Assembly (NCBI RefSeq): GCF_016086655.4
Contig: NC_052135.2
Coordinates: forward strand, 20,240,363 to 20,304,362
Direction: 5' to 3'
From: Lepeophtheirus salmonis
Taxonomy: Eukaryota; Arthropoda; Copepoda; Siphonostomatoida; Caligidae
Length of the DNA: 64,000 nucleotides
Shown here: positions 1 through 12,190 of the stretch, in pieces
Layout of the letters: every line of letters begins with the position of its first letter
Numbering within the stretch: position 1 is the first letter of the stretch
The notes under the pieces: model-generated
What the model was told of the DNA's origin: nothing
Seen by the model: the letters and a program-made list of their open reading frames with translations, nothing else
Database searches by the model: none
Translations under genes and position numbers: made by a program

Positions 1-779
1 CCCACTAGTAAATAATAAATAAAACATTTGTTTGGACACATTTTTCAAAGACCTATTTGAAATAAAAAAATACTCAATTCGTAGTGATGAAAAGGTTGGG
101 AATCACTGACATAGACAATCTGTTCACAAATACCTATTATACCTTGTAGATTGATTCGGAGACTCACTCACTCAATAACAACAACAACGGCAACCAAGAG
201 TCACAATTCATAATGAGAATAATAATTATTTATTTACTTTTCTTTCATCGGATACACTAAACAGGAGAAGCAAAAAAAAAAAAAACATAAAAAACAACGC
301 AGGTTGGTTCCCAAAAAGAAAGAAAACAAACCATCCTCTCATCCATCAAATGCAAAATCTTTTTTTTTTTTCTCTCTCCTTTCTGTAACAAAATGAAGAA
401 AATATCCTATTCAACAATGGGTTTTTTTTTCTATATAAATATATATTATGAGGGGAAAAGTATTTATCCCTTAAAAAAACCATTTTGAGAGCAATAATAA
501 TAATATATATTTGATATTTACCCAAAATACAACCACTAATAATACAAATATGATTATTTATTCCATTTTTATTGGAGAAGCATAAATTATTTTTATTATT
601 CGTAGTAGTACTACTACCACTCGCACAGCTCAACTTTTTCCCTTCTCAAGAGACCAACCATACCAATAAATGGAATATCATTTAACATACATACAATAAA
701 AAGGAATTTGGATACATAATATATAATTTGATTGTTATAGAATTGGTTTCCCTACTTTCATATAAGCAACTATTTAATA
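1..779. other. A+T-rich stretch without recognised gene
   Basis: I see no coding region here. The stretch holds homopolymer runs (A near 273-284, T near 360-371 and 422-430) and short CAA-type repeats near 170-195. A minus-strand frame at 346-633 is made mostly of low-complexity codons (Asn, Ile, Lys) and has no recognisable domain, so I treat it as chance. Confidence 0.6.
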
Positions 780-1224
780 TATATGTGATATGTCAACATA
801 AAAACAATCTTGAAGAAAAATCTAGAAAAGGAGAAAATCCTATTTTTTTTTTAAACTTCATAAATGCATACTATCGAATATTTCATAGACATATCTGAGT
901 CAATTATAGGCTTATTATTCAAATTTCTGGGATGAGTTCAGATACCCAAGAATTTTAGCAATAGTTAAGAACCTTTATTTGGTTTAAAGAGACATATAAT
1001 AACCCCGATATGACATTTCAAAGAAATCTATTAATTTATCATTCTTTTATTTTGACATAAGTATCAGTTTTGGCTACTTTACGTATAATTTGTGACACAC
1101 TCAAAGGATTAATAAGAACCATTTTACATTATAAAAGTTAATGAAAATTCCTCAAAGAATACATGTAATCTACACTTAATTTGAGAAAAATCATTCCATC
1201 TTGTTTTCATGTTGACGGGCCATA
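780..1224 (+). repeat. Family A non-autonomous inverted-repeat element, copy 1
   Basis: This is a full-length copy of a roughly 440-bp element that recurs in the window. The left end carries TGTCAACATAAAAACAATCT. The right end carries the inverse, ATGTTGACGGGCCAT. Internal blocks shared with the other copies include the motif TGAGTCAATTATAGGC and the stretch before the right end, AATTTGAGAAAAATCATTC. It has no coding capacity. The end structure fits a MITE mobilised by an unidentified DNA transposase. Confidence 0.75.
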
Positions 1225-2138
1225 GTTATGTGTATATAACATGCAAAATTGACGACAAATTCATCATGGAATATTATCGATTGCAAATCCGGTTATAAAG
1301 TCACAAAGAGGAGGCCATCTCTTATGCAAGAACAATAATAAATAATCATATTTATATCATGTATTAGTAGTAACTAGAAAATGATATGCAAAGCGTATAC
1401 ATCTATTTTTGCCCCTTCTTCCCCTAAGATCCTTATATGGAAAATAGACGGTTCGCCATGAATAATATGTAAATACTATGATAAATTGACAAATTCTCCA
1501 TGCGTTTGTATACATATACATTAAGATGAAAAGTGTCCGCTAATATCATATTTTGTAAATCACATGAGAAATTAATTGCTCATGATATTTAAAAAAAATA
1601 AAAATACTCAATATATAGAAAAGCGCCGATATATATAAGAGTATCAGTCATATTTGATTTATAAATGAAAGGAACAATAAAAATATTGCACTCATTAATA
1701 AAAGTATGAAATAAATCTATACACATATTAATCAGCTAATATACATATATCCTCATACATATTTCTTAGTCATTATTAGTCTTCATAACATAAATCTGAC
1801 GCATCAACATAAAAGCAGGCTGGCATAAAAAAGAAAAATTGAGAACAAAGGATTGTACTTTTTCAAGGAACTTTTCTTCATAAGAATGGATCAAATGATT
1901 TTTTACAGGCCTTATATCAGCAAAATATTATTTGTTAGTATGTGATTATTATAACTAAGGCTTTGAGCTTCTTTATGATGCTTCTCATTTAAAATTTAAG
2001 CCTTAGAAGTAGGCCTTGAATCAATTTCCATGTTTATTGAATATTGAATTTTGGTAACATGTAATAAAGATTTGAAATCCGCGGCTTCCACCCAACGAAA
2101 AGAAAATGTAAGTATAATTTAAATTGTATTATTTAACA
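1225..2138. other. A+T-rich stretch without recognised gene
   Basis: I see no coding frame, RNA gene or element ends. The sequence is A+T-rich with short ATATAC-type runs around 1735-1760. Confidence 0.55.
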
Positions 2139-2760
2139 CAGGGTCACCAAACTACGGCCCGCGGGACAGATCTGCCCCTCCACGTCAGTTCATCTGGCCC
2201 GCCGACGGTGCTTGAATATGCATTATTAAACGCCTTACATTTACTATTGTTATAGTATATTTTAAGCGTATTATCTTTGAAATAACTATAGAATATCATT
2301 TTTGTTCTATCCATTCCAAGAAATATATATTCGGAGCACATGTACTACCAACATGAGCTTCATTCATCTTCTCCATCTCCGTTTGGGTATTTCCCAATTA
2401 TGTATCTTAACCGTTCTTTCATTTTCAGATCCCGTTTCCTTCACACTTCATTATGGCTACTAAAATAGTGAAAAGTGGACGTAGAAACAAAGGACTAGAA
2501 AGCTAGTAGCGTAATATATAGAAAAAGTGTAGCAGGTTTGAAAAAGTACAATCTTCGTCGACACAATGAAGCAAAACATCTACCAAAAGTTTTCTGGAAC
2601 GTTACACGATGAGAATTATGAGTACATGAAATTTAGTTTAGAAACTCTAAGAAACTTATTCACGAGAAAATTTGCTGAAAATGAATAATTATTATGTGAC
2701 CCGAGCCCGTCATTCTTTTATTTATCAGGCCCACAGTAAAAATAAATTTGGTGACCCCTG
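2139..2760 (+). mobile_element. hAT (Charlie-like) deletion derivative
   Basis: The left end begins CAGGGTCACCAAACTACGGC and the right end reads inversely as CAGGGGTCACCAAA, differing by one G. This end type is known from Charlie-like hAT elements. The element is flanked by a near-perfect 8-bp target duplication, ATTTAACA on the left (2131-2138) and ATTTAACT on the right (2761-2768). Inside is a short remnant of the transposase N-terminus, with the BED-type end of a zinc finger still legible. The rest of the transposase is missing, so the element is a 622-bp internally deleted copy that needed transposase from elsewhere. Confidence 0.85.
2453..2690 (+). pseudogene. hAT transposase N-terminal (BED zinc-finger) remnant
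   Basis: A start codon at 2453 opens a short frame MATKIVKSGRRNKGLES and then a stop at 2504. About 30 bases later, in a different frame, comes YNLRRHNEAKH. It matches the closing His-x4-His half of the zinc finger in Charlie-like transposases, typically YNLRRHYETKH (recalled from memory). The preceding Cys pair is gone. Further downstream a short stretch still resembles the helical region after the finger. Broken and partial, it cannot encode a functional protein. Confidence 0.65.
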
Positions 2761-4600
2761 ATTTAACTTACTTATGGATTTTCACGAAAACAATTCCAGT
2801 TTGATTTTATGTAGACGCATTACAGATAGCGTAGGTGTATGTTATGTACAAGTTTTAACTTATTTAAACAAATTGTATAATAATCTATAGATGGTTAGAA
2901 TATCAATGATTTAAAATATACTTTTTGAACGCAAATTACTAATAGACAAGTTTTGGTTGTAGATTATACATAAAGTTCAAATACCCACACTCATATTATT
3001 TCTAAATATAAAATAAATACATAGTAAATTTAACTGATCAAAATTTAACGATAGCATCAACAATTATTATTTAGTGATTAAAATAATCGATATTTGTAAT
3101 TGATTTGTCACTTTTACAATCTGATTTTATAAGTTACAACTTGTGCAGAATATAATATATGTAGTTATATATTATATATGCTTGCACCATTTGCATTTTT
3201 TACTGACTAAGACTTCCATATTGTCTAATTTAATTAGAGCATCAGAAATATTAATTAGCAACAATCCGTTGATACTATCCTTTCATTTTGATCTATTGGA
3301 ATTACTTATTTATGATATAGTTACATGTTATTATCTAATGCGCTACAGAATTCTTATCAAAAGTTATTTTCATACAAAATAATTACATTATAATATATTG
3401 GCTATCAATGAAATTATAAATTATCACATTTTCATCATCAAAATTATTTCATTTAAATTTACATTTTCTGTTTGTAATTTGTACAATCTGTTTATACAAG
3501 TTACAACTTGTACAAAACTCATATCGTCTTTTCCGGAATTAAAGTAGCTTTTTTATTTTTAAATTGTATGTGAAGTTATAATGGTTACTGTACATCATTC
3601 TCACAAGGTTTTATAGCCGTTTAATCAATTATGGTAACCGTATAACGCATTTTAGAACATACGAACAACTCTTAATTGAAAACAAATTGTTGTGTTTCCT
3701 ATTTTCGAATAGGCAATAGTTATAATCGTTACACCATGCAACATTCAAATAAAAAGGCTTACACTGCAGCATTCAAACTTAATTGTGATAAAGTATGCCT
3801 TACGAAATGTTAATCAACCAACAAGAAGAAGATTTGTAATAAGCAATAAGCTTGCAACAGATTAAGTTTGCGGAGTTAATATTTAGTTATTCTGAAGATG
3901 AAGAATTTAATGGTTTTGAAACATTTAATTATTTTAATGTTCTTTCTTTATATAAATTATAAATATATTTGTTGATGAAAAAATTCCCTCTTTGTATATT
4001 CCCTATTTGTTGCAACTTATAGTCCGGATGGAAATTATTTTTTTGATAGGTAGAGTAAATGCTCTTGAAGCGAATAAATAAATATAAATAGCATAAAAAT
4101 ACACATATTATAAAAAACTACTAATGATTACTTTATTTATATCTCAAAGTTGAACAATACTTTTTATAATGATGCCATTATAAAAAATAAAAGGAATTCA
4201 AAGTTATATATTGCAGATTATAATGTCTACTTATGGATTCAAAATAACAAAACCCTTTTGAAAAAATAACAAAGTAAGCCAAAATTGAAGATAATTTTGA
4301 GACAGAGCTATTATAATTACTTTTAATGAGCCATGGCTTCAAAAAAAAAAGTCGTTAAATTCAAGACCAAAAAAGCTTCAGTCATATAAAAATGTGGTCT
4401 CTAGGTACGGAACACATACATATATATTCTCTTGTGCAATAATTATAAGGTAATTAAATACAGAGATATAGAGTAAGTAAGGGGGAAATATTTTACACAT
4501 ATATTCATTTATAACATATGCATAATAAAAGCATTAAAAAATGAGATTTCCGTTGGAATTGAAATTGAAATAATAAAAATGTAATCAAGTATGTTGCAAC
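2761..4600. other. A+T-rich stretch with a partial duplicated hairpin motif
   Basis: I see no gene. Two similar motifs, TACAATCTG...ATAAGTTACAACTTGTGC near 3115-3146 and TACAATCTG...ACAAGTTACAACTTGTAC near 3480-3515, are about 365 bases apart. Each can fold around TTACAA, with TACAAGT pairing to ACTTGTA in the second. A frame at 3143-3382 has no recognisable features. Confidence 0.4.
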
Positions 4601-5184
4601 TAGTGTTGTGGTTCGGTCTGAAAATCCTGAAACGATTTGAGGCCGTTTTGATATTTGGTAGACCAAACTAATTTGGTATTTAATAGAAGTTCGGTATGAA
4701 TAATTTCCATAGGAAAATTTGGACTAGATACACGGCATTGCCTTTATTGGATCACGGAACCTTTCTTCCGAAAAGTAACAAAATATGCACAAAATCAGTA
4801 GGTGGTCAAACAATTCTTGGTAAATTCTACAGAATCATTATTAAAAAAATAATGGGAATTGTTACAGGACCTGAACAAAAACTATTCTGATTTCACCAAA
4901 CAACGTTTAGAACGCCGATGAAGATATAAGATCAGATACATCGACAAGCAACTATATTCTTTGTCAGCGAGTTAACGCCGTGAGATGATTCCAAAGAAAA
5001 AATGTTCTTGATCGGCCTCATTCAAAATTCGGTACATTGATTGTGACAGAAAAAAATTGGAGAACGATTAGATAACGAATAAATTTCGATCTACGTTCTA
5101 CGAAATGTCGGTCCAAATTCGCATAGAAAAAATTATAAAATGCCGAACAGAAGTATGTCTTATATTGAGTCTCAACATTATAGT
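4601..5184 (+). repeat. Family B (hAT-like MITE) copy 1, with a nested family F segment
   Basis: The left end reads TAGTGTTGTGGTTCGGTCTG. The right end reads GAGTCTCAACATTATAGT, roughly its inverse. Flanks GTTGCAAC (4593-4600) and GTTGTAAC (5185-5192) look like an 8-bp target duplication with one change. Internal B motifs (GACCAAACTAATTTGGT near 4660, GGTCCAAATTCG near 5110) are separated by unrelated sequence, including a family F block near 4895-5000. It has no coding capacity. Confidence 0.65.
4895..5000 (+). repeat. Family F segment, copy 1
   Basis: The block around CAACGTTTAGAACGCCGATG followed by CATCGACAAG resembles blocks at 9240-9420 and 56735-56900. It lies inside a family B element, so it is probably a nested insertion. 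Function unknown. Confidence 0.4.
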
Positions 5185-5510
5185 GTTGTAACATACACAA
5201 AAATGAGGGTAAAACAATGAGAGAGAGAGAAAAGTCAGATTTTTTAAGAATAAAGAGATAGAATCCATGTACTCCGGCATTAGTGATTAAAATGAAGACG
5301 AATTATTTGAATTAGTAATTAGGTACTTGTTACATTAACATACAAAGACAGGAAATCCTCGAATGTGAACTACTTCTACCAACATATCTTTTCCATGAAG
5401 TTTATATGAATACATATAACACATACGCAGAGTGAAAAACCACACGGAAATTTATGAAAAGGGATACTAGCACACCAATTAAGACAAACCTTCCACTTAA
5501 AAACACACAT

Positions 5511-5730
5511 ATATGTGGCCCATTTAGACAAAAGCATGTTGGAATGATTTTCTCAAAATTGAATGCGGATTACATTTGTATTCTTTGACGAAATGTCTTT
5601 AATTTCTATGAACAAAATCTCTTCAATAAGGTTCTAAGCTATAGCTATAATTCTTGTGTATCTTCACTCATCCTACAAATTCGAGTAATAAGTCTATAAT
5701 TGACTCAAATTTGTCTACAACCTATTGTGC
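5511..5730 (-). repeat. Family A element, internally shortened copy 2 (minus strand)
   Basis: Read on the minus strand this copy ends in ATGGGCCACATAT. It contains the family A subterminal motif AATTTTGAGAAAATCATTCC at 5541-5560. The remaining sequence aligns only in patches, and the opposite inverted end is lost. It abuts the next copy (5741-6182) in opposite orientation. Confidence 0.55.
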
Positions 5731-5740
5731 TATATATTTA

Positions 5741-6182
5741 TATGTAGTGTGTTAACATAAAAACAATCTTGCACTAAATTAAAAAATCCCAATTTGTTCT
5801 TCTCATTGATATATACATACAGCCCAATATTTCATGGACATTTGAGTCAATTATTCCAGGCTTTGTATTCAAAATTATGGAATGAGTTAAGATACCTAAG
5901 AATGTTAGCCATAGTTTAAAGCAATTATTTGATTAATAAAGAAACAGAGAATTAAACCTTAATATGTTCTTTCATACATAAAATCCATCATTTTTTAAAA
6001 TTCTTTTAGTGTAAATATCAATTTCGACTCCTTCAAATACAGTTTGCAGCATACCCAAAGGGTTAATAACAATATTTTGTTCTAGACATGGACGATAATT
6101 CGTCGTTGAAGAATAGAAACATAATTTACACTCAAATTTGAGAAAAAACGTCCAAGCTTGCTGTTGTGTTGACGCACCACAT
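5741..6182 (+). repeat. Family A element, copy 3
   Basis: This copy is full length. The left end has GTGTTAACATAAAAACAATC and the right end GTTGTGTTGACGCACCACAT. Internal landmarks match copy 1 in order: TTTCATGGACA, TGAGTCAATTAT, GAATGAGTTAAGATACCTAA, CCCAAAGGGTTAATAA and CAAATTTGAGAAAAAACG. It has no coding capacity. Confidence 0.75.
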
Positions 6183-7489
6183 TTATCAGTAGAACTAATA
6201 ATATAGAAAAAACAGAGTTTAAGAAGTGAACATTCAAATCCTCAAATTTACAACACCACAATCAAGTTAAAATAATCCCTTACCTATAGTGAATCTCATC
6301 CTTCCTTGGTAATAATGGAATATTAATATATATATATATAATATACACTATAAATAATTCACGTCGTGGTTAATATAATTTCACAAATTTTTAATTGTAT
6401 TCTTGTATTAATAAATATAAATTTAATCATAATTCGGTGTGGCAACCAAAAGGCGCTGTACAACATCAACTGAACTCGTTTTTTTTTTTAAAGAAAAATA
6501 AAAGAGAAGAAGGAGCGTGCGGTTTATTTTGTAAAATAACGGGCGGGCGTGGCTTGGCTCGCCTAACTTGCGCTCTCTTTTCTTTTAAACTTTGGAGTCC
6601 CTTCTCTTTCTTTCTACTTTTTCTTCTTTTCTTCTTTTCTTCTTGTTATTTCTTCTTTTTGGATCATAATTTTTTAATTTATGTACATTAATCCTTCATC
6701 TGATAAATAATTAATTAATATATACCACAATATTTTTTTAAATAGAACTTCCTTATAGAAAAAAAACCCACATTGATAAAGTCAGAGTTCTTTTTATAAA
6801 CATAATCAAGAATGCCTCTCCTCCGAGGATGTTGCAAAGAGAAGAAGCTCCCGGTACAATAATATTTTTATATAATGAGTACCACTATCACCACCTGCAA
6901 CTCCTTTCTTTTTTGGCGCTTTTTATATGTAGTATTTCAAAAAACAGGCTTATAGAAATGGGCAATTTTTATATTTATATATATTTATTTGTTTTTACCG
7001 TTAATTTGGAGGCACGAACAACAGCAAAATCAAAAGTTTACCCTTCATTTATATTTTGTAAATATTTATTTTTTGATGTTATTAAAACCATGTTAAGTCT
7101 TTAATATTAATACATAGGTAGGGTTGTGGTAATCGTGTTTTTCGCAAGCGCGCTCGCAAATACAACTTCAACTATCTGGTTCTTCTGTTTTCTTTTGGAC
7201 GTAAACAAACCTTTATTCATAAATCATAAGTCCTACTTGATAGCCGATGAGTAATTTCGAACTTACTTATAACGATATATCAATTATGATTTTTTTAATA
7301 TTACAACTTATCTGAAAGGTTACTACATATAAAAGCTTCCCTTCACCAAAATATAGCTTTACTTGGTGCAATTTAATCAAAATAATATTATCAAGAAAAT
7401 GTCTAAATATTAGAAATAATTTATTGTATGATACCAATATTATTAAATATTAATATTCATAATAACTTCGAATATCAGTATACAAGGTC
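6183..7489. other. Gene-free stretch with pyrimidine tract and a G+C-richer patch
   Basis: A patch near 6510-6580 (GGGCGGGCGTGGCTTGGCTC) is unusually G+C-rich. It is followed at 6580-6660 by an almost pure C/T tract. A second C+G-rich spot, CGCAAGCGCGCTCGCAAA, lies at 7143-7160. Frames at 6395-6691 and 6829-7104 run through these but show no domain. A promoter or 5-prime exon is conceivable but unsupported. Confidence 0.4.
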
Positions 7490-7650
7490 TAATCATCGTT
7501 AGACCTGAGATACAAGTATATAACATAGGTAAGGATGAGTATTTCGTAGAGCGCGAGAAAAAAAGCGGGAGCGATACTTATGGTACTAGTCAATTAATAC
7601 CCTTAGTAACATCAACTATCTGTTATATAATTTTAGTGTTCAAAATTGAT
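7490..7650 (-). repeat. Family D C+G-rich block, copy 1 (minus strand)
   Basis: The segment AGAGCGCGAGAAAAAAAGCG near 7549 and the following ACCCTTAGTAACATCAACTA match, in inverse orientation, blocks near 35940-36110 and 60000-60300. No ends could be defined. Confidence 0.5.
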
Positions 7651-9239
7651 TACTGCAGTAAAGAAGAGAACTTTCAACATTTAAAATAACATAAGTGCTG
7701 GGAAAATATTATAAAAAGTAAATTTATAGTTATAAAGTACCAGCGAGAGTACCTGGCATTGATCAGAGTGATGGGCCGTAGATGAACTCAGCTTTAGTAA
7801 CATAGATATATTATACTTTTAGATTCAGAATGAGTCATCTATAGACCAACAGACAAACTTTTTTTTTTAATTATTTTATTATACATTTAAAAAAAATAAT
7901 TATCTCAAAGTAGGCGGAAAATCATAATTCAGAGATGTTAACACAACTACAATCCATTTAAGTGTCCTTTTTTTTTTGACGAATTAATGTATGATTGTTA
8001 CGAGAAAATGTTAAAAATTTGCACTTTTTCAAATCTTATTTTAAAGAAACAATTACATAACAACACTAGGATCAGATGAACTTTTTATGTAATGTAATAC
8101 TTAAATTTATTTAGATGGACTGGGATGAAATATTTATGAAATCTATTTCTCTAAAAAAAACCTTATCTTCTGATCTCTTCTAATAAAAAATACTAAATGG
8201 TTATAATAACTATAAAATAGTTTGTGGAAAAATGTAAACTTGTATTTAGGGAACAAATACAATAGAAAACCTTCAAAAAATGTTTAATGGTCTTGAGGAA
8301 CATCCCAGAAAATGATTTGCCTGACATATAGCAAGCTTTATATAAGTAGGGGGACGTATTCTAGTCTATGAGCTAGAGTATTGTACGACGATTTCATAGC
8401 TATATGCCAGCGTTATTTAGCCGTTAGTGACTTTTAATTATACCCTTTTTTTCCGTAATTCAATTTTTCATATATGTTAAGTAGTTTTCTTCTCAGCATT
8501 TGAAACCTTTTATTAGTTTATTTGCTTTTTGCTCAGTGTTTTAATGCTATCAGGTAGATATCAATTAATTATTTTTCAAAAGTTCTGCATACTTTAGCTA
8601 GCTATATGCTAGCGTTCAGTATTGAAATGTTTATGTTTCTTTTCGAAATAATTAACTTTTTTAGAGAATTACTAGTTAGCTCTCATGCTCTACAAAGGAA
8701 AAGTTTACCCCAGACAAAGTATTTGCAAATATTGTTAGAAATATAGAACTTCAATATGATAAAAAAAGCAATGAAATTTATAAAAAGTTGAGGAAAAATA
8801 AAATTTGGGTCATAAATGACACGTAAACTCAATTGGTGTCACCAAAAAAGTTATCAACATAGGAGTGCCACAGTGGCTAATTCGAGTTCAATTAACCAAC
8901 GTTAAAAGCACTAACACTTTGACTTTAAAAAGAAACGTTCACTTGAGACCAAAGTATCTACTAATATTGATAGAAATGAAGATAGATTCCATATTTTGAA
9001 AGAAAAACAAAACATGACACTGAATGAATTATAGATAAAATCTGCATCAATAATGACCTGTTAACGTTATTGATGTGACCAAATACTCAAATACCAAAGA
9101 AGGTTAATTCGAGTTCTATTTTTTATAGAACTTTTTTTTAAAGAATAACCTCATTACCTTTCCTGTATCCCGCAACCTTTTATACGAAAGAAAAAAAAAA
9201 AAAGAGGCTCAAAAATCAGTTTGTAGTTTGGTAATTCTT
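7651..9239. other. Gene-free stretch with a weak diverged duplication
   Basis: I see no gene. Two stretches, about 8705-8895 and 8940-9115, share motifs (AAAGTATxTxCxAATATTGxT, then TTCGAGTTC) and may be an old tandem duplication of roughly 220 bp. Short palindromic CTAGCTATATGCTAGC-like sequence occurs near 8595-8612. Confidence 0.35.
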
Positions 9240-9420
9240 CCAAACTATGAAACTATTGTTCAATTAATGTTGAAAATTGTTTGCATCTCAAGAATAACTA
9301 ATTATAATTCTAGTAATTAACGTTCCGAATACCGATTAAGAAAAAAGAAGCAGAAATATCGACAGCAGAAAATAAAATGCAGAGTATATTTTTGTGTCAG
9401 TAGGTTTGTGTAAGGCCACA
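9240..9420 (+). repeat. Family F segment, copy 2
   Basis: It contains AACGTTCCGAATACCGAT followed by AAGAAGCAGAAATATCGACA. Both are shared with 56735-56900 and, more weakly, with 4895-5000. Ends undefined. Confidence 0.5.
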
Positions 9421-10469
9421 TACCGTGTCCAGAATATGACTTTTTTCAATAAGTATGTGATCAAATTTTTTCAATTTCTAGTAATAAGTATATTTACAGT
9501 ATAGGTATATGTTGCTACTCAATTGAATAAGAAATTATGGAGTCTATGCAGACGGACAATATTAATTAATATTGATTAATGATAATGAGTGCTTCAATTA
9601 GCATGTCCAATTTTATGCATGGGGTACTCCATTAGAGAGAGAAGATCCATGGAAAAATGTACATACTGAGACGGATGAATTCAGAAGAGAACAAAGAATA
9701 CAATCATTGTCGGTTCCTCATTCAATAACAAACATTCTTTGCCCCTATTGTTATTTCCCTGATGTTTTATTCCCGATAAGAGCAAATTACAATGGTGATG
9801 GATATATAATGGCAAAAAATGTATTGTTGCATAATTATATTTAGCATATGATTCAACCCACTTCTACTCTCCATAATACAAGGTTCGATAATAAAAAGAG
9901 AGTCCATTTGGCATTTTCTTGGGGGGGATATTTTTAGAATTTTCCCACTAATATCTCATTTTTGTCGACTTATATATAAGATGATTCTTTTTGGGAAATT
10001 AGGATTAAGATATGGGCCTATCATTTTTTTACAAAAATTATTATGGGTCTTCCTTAATATATTATTTGATTTATTTTTAATTGAATGAATCTTTTTTTTG
10101 GAAAAGGTCTTATTTTTTTTGGGGTTTCCATTTCCTACCCTGTGTCAATATTTAGTTTACTAGCATTTTTTTAAAGAAAATAATATTTTTATCTATTTCT
10201 AAAAAGGCATTTAAACAAAAAAAGGTTTATTAATATTTCAAAAGGCTCTCATTCCATTTTTTTTTCAAGTCATTGCATAAATAATCAAAAATGGTTCAAT
10301 TGAACCATTGGTGGTATTATTAAAGCCAAAAAAGTAATGAAATTGTTCTACTTTATCTAAAGGAGCTCATAACTCAGAAATGTATTGAGATACATATCTT
10401 GAATTTCCCAGTAACAGGTTATTTCACATACCAAATCGTATGAATAAAGAAAAAGTGTAAATTTTCTAT
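9421..10469. other. A+T-rich stretch without recognised gene
   Basis: I see no coding region or element ends. Several T-rich runs lie at 10020-10270. Confidence 0.5.
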
Positions 10470-10549
10470 AGAATGACCCATTTATGCTCATTCTTAATGC
10501 ATATGAACAAAACACTCGAAAGAGTCCATTATTTGTAATATACATTAAT
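10470..10549 (-). repeat. 80-bp repeat flanking a family B end (copy at 20327-20405)
   Basis: The inverse of this stretch contains ACAAATAATGGACTCTTTCG and then GTGTTTTGTTCATATGCATT. It matches the plus strand at 20327-20405. In both places it lies against the outer end of a family B copy. It may therefore be part of a larger composite repeat, or a shared target. Confidence 0.55.
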
Positions 10550-11012
10550 TAGTATTGGGGTTTGATCTGAAAATCCTAGACCGGTCTAACACTGCTGTAA
10601 TTTTTAGTGGAACAAACTAATTTGGTCTTTAATGAAGATCAATATGTTCCAATCTTAAAAACAAATTTGGTCTAGATCGGCTCTAAAGAAAATTTTGGTC
10701 CGAATTTGTTTTAATTTTTTTTGTCTCATTTTAAATTTTGTGTAAACCGATTCTATATATGACTTGTTGATTACGCCAGTTGTCTATCAAAATTATGAAC
10801 AAGAATCTACAGTAACTTTATATTAAGTTAATGGTATTGTATAAATCACATTTGTATGTACAACTTATAAATTAGGAATTGGGGAAAATTGGTCTATTGA
10901 TTGAGACTCAAAGAAACAGCTCATGATTTGAAAAGTATTAACTTTTGACCTACGGTCTGAGAACACGAGCTGGATTGAAAAATCCCATAAGACCAAACCG
11001 GACAAAATTATG
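10550..11012 (+). repeat. Family B element, copy 2 (right end unclear)
   Basis: The left end is TAGTATTGGGGTTTGATCTG. Internal B motifs are CAAACTAATTTGGTCTTTAA near 10613 and, near the right, CTACGGTCTGAGAACACGAG. The final CAACACTA-type end is not visible, so the right side is truncated or mutated. Confidence 0.6.
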
Positions 11013-12190
11013 TATTAGAGCATTTCTCAAAACTGAATTAAGTATATACGTTATTTTGTCATATTCACTCTCGGTAAAGTTCCATTAAGAAAGAGGACTA
11101 AACATCGAAATAGATATATCCTAAGAAGACAGAAAGAATAATATATTATTAATAGTTAGTGTACATACATACAAATAATAATAATAATCAATACATAGAT
11201 AATGCAAACTCAAAAAAAGGAAAAAAATCAAACAAATCATTAATTATACCTCAACATGCAATTGTTTTCCACTATTTCTCTTCTTCTTCCTTTAGTACTC
11301 GTATTACTCTTTTCTATCACAAAATTTCGCATTCTAGTCTTTAATGAAAAATACCCACACAAACTTACTTGTCAAAAGTCCCCATTATGGAGTTTTTTCA
11401 TGCGACGTATGCATATTTGATATTGGTCAATTTGGGGATCTAACCAAGGAATACTTCATACATAGTCTATAGAACATGCACTCTTTACCCTCCTTCCTTT
11501 CATTTGTCCAACTACGGGTGATTTTTTCGTTTTTTATACTAGTTGAATAGTTATGAAATGAACAAGGGAATTAATCTGGATAAATTAAAATAACAAATTT
11601 TGCTGTATTAATATAGAAAATTACTACTCAATAAACTATCTGTGTGAATAGTCTATTTTTATGAGCACAACCACATGTAATTACTCAATAATTAACTTTC
11701 TCTCCTCAAGAATTATAGATTAATTATAACCTTTTAAAAAAAAAAAAAAACATTAATCAGATAATTATTTACAGATCAACTTTCATAATAACCATACCTG
11801 ATCATTGTTCAAGACTCGAGTGTATCTCACTTCTACAAAACTTTCTTTTGACCAAGCACCTTAACTATTCTATTTTTAGCTGAATGTATTATGATAGTTA
11901 AGAGTCATTTTTTGTTTACTCCAACGATTAAATTTGAAAAAATAATATATTTTTCTTCAATTATTTTACCTTTCTTCTTCCCGATCGATCCAAACAAAAT
12001 TAATTATACAAATCTTGTCTTTTTCAGTACCTATATACTACATATTTTATTTCATATAAAGTAGCACTGTTTTTATATGGCATACAGTAGTATTCAACAC
12101 ATGTAATAAAAGTCCTTTTAACTTTTTAAAGCCATTTGATTAAGCTTATTTATATATATATTTTTTTTTGAAAGTGCGTCAATTTTATAA
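11013..12190. other. Gene-free stretch with a weak family C piece
   Basis: A weak relative of the family C core lies at about 11650-11760 (TATGAGCACAACCACATGTA, then TCTCCTCAAGAAT, an A run and a C-like end). I see nothing else. The frame at 11159-11344 is low complexity. Confidence 0.35.

Noticed and set aside
6395..6691. 98-codon frame with a C+G-rich patch
   Set aside because: Most of it is a translated pyrimidine tract (Phe/Leu/Ser runs). No start context or splice support.
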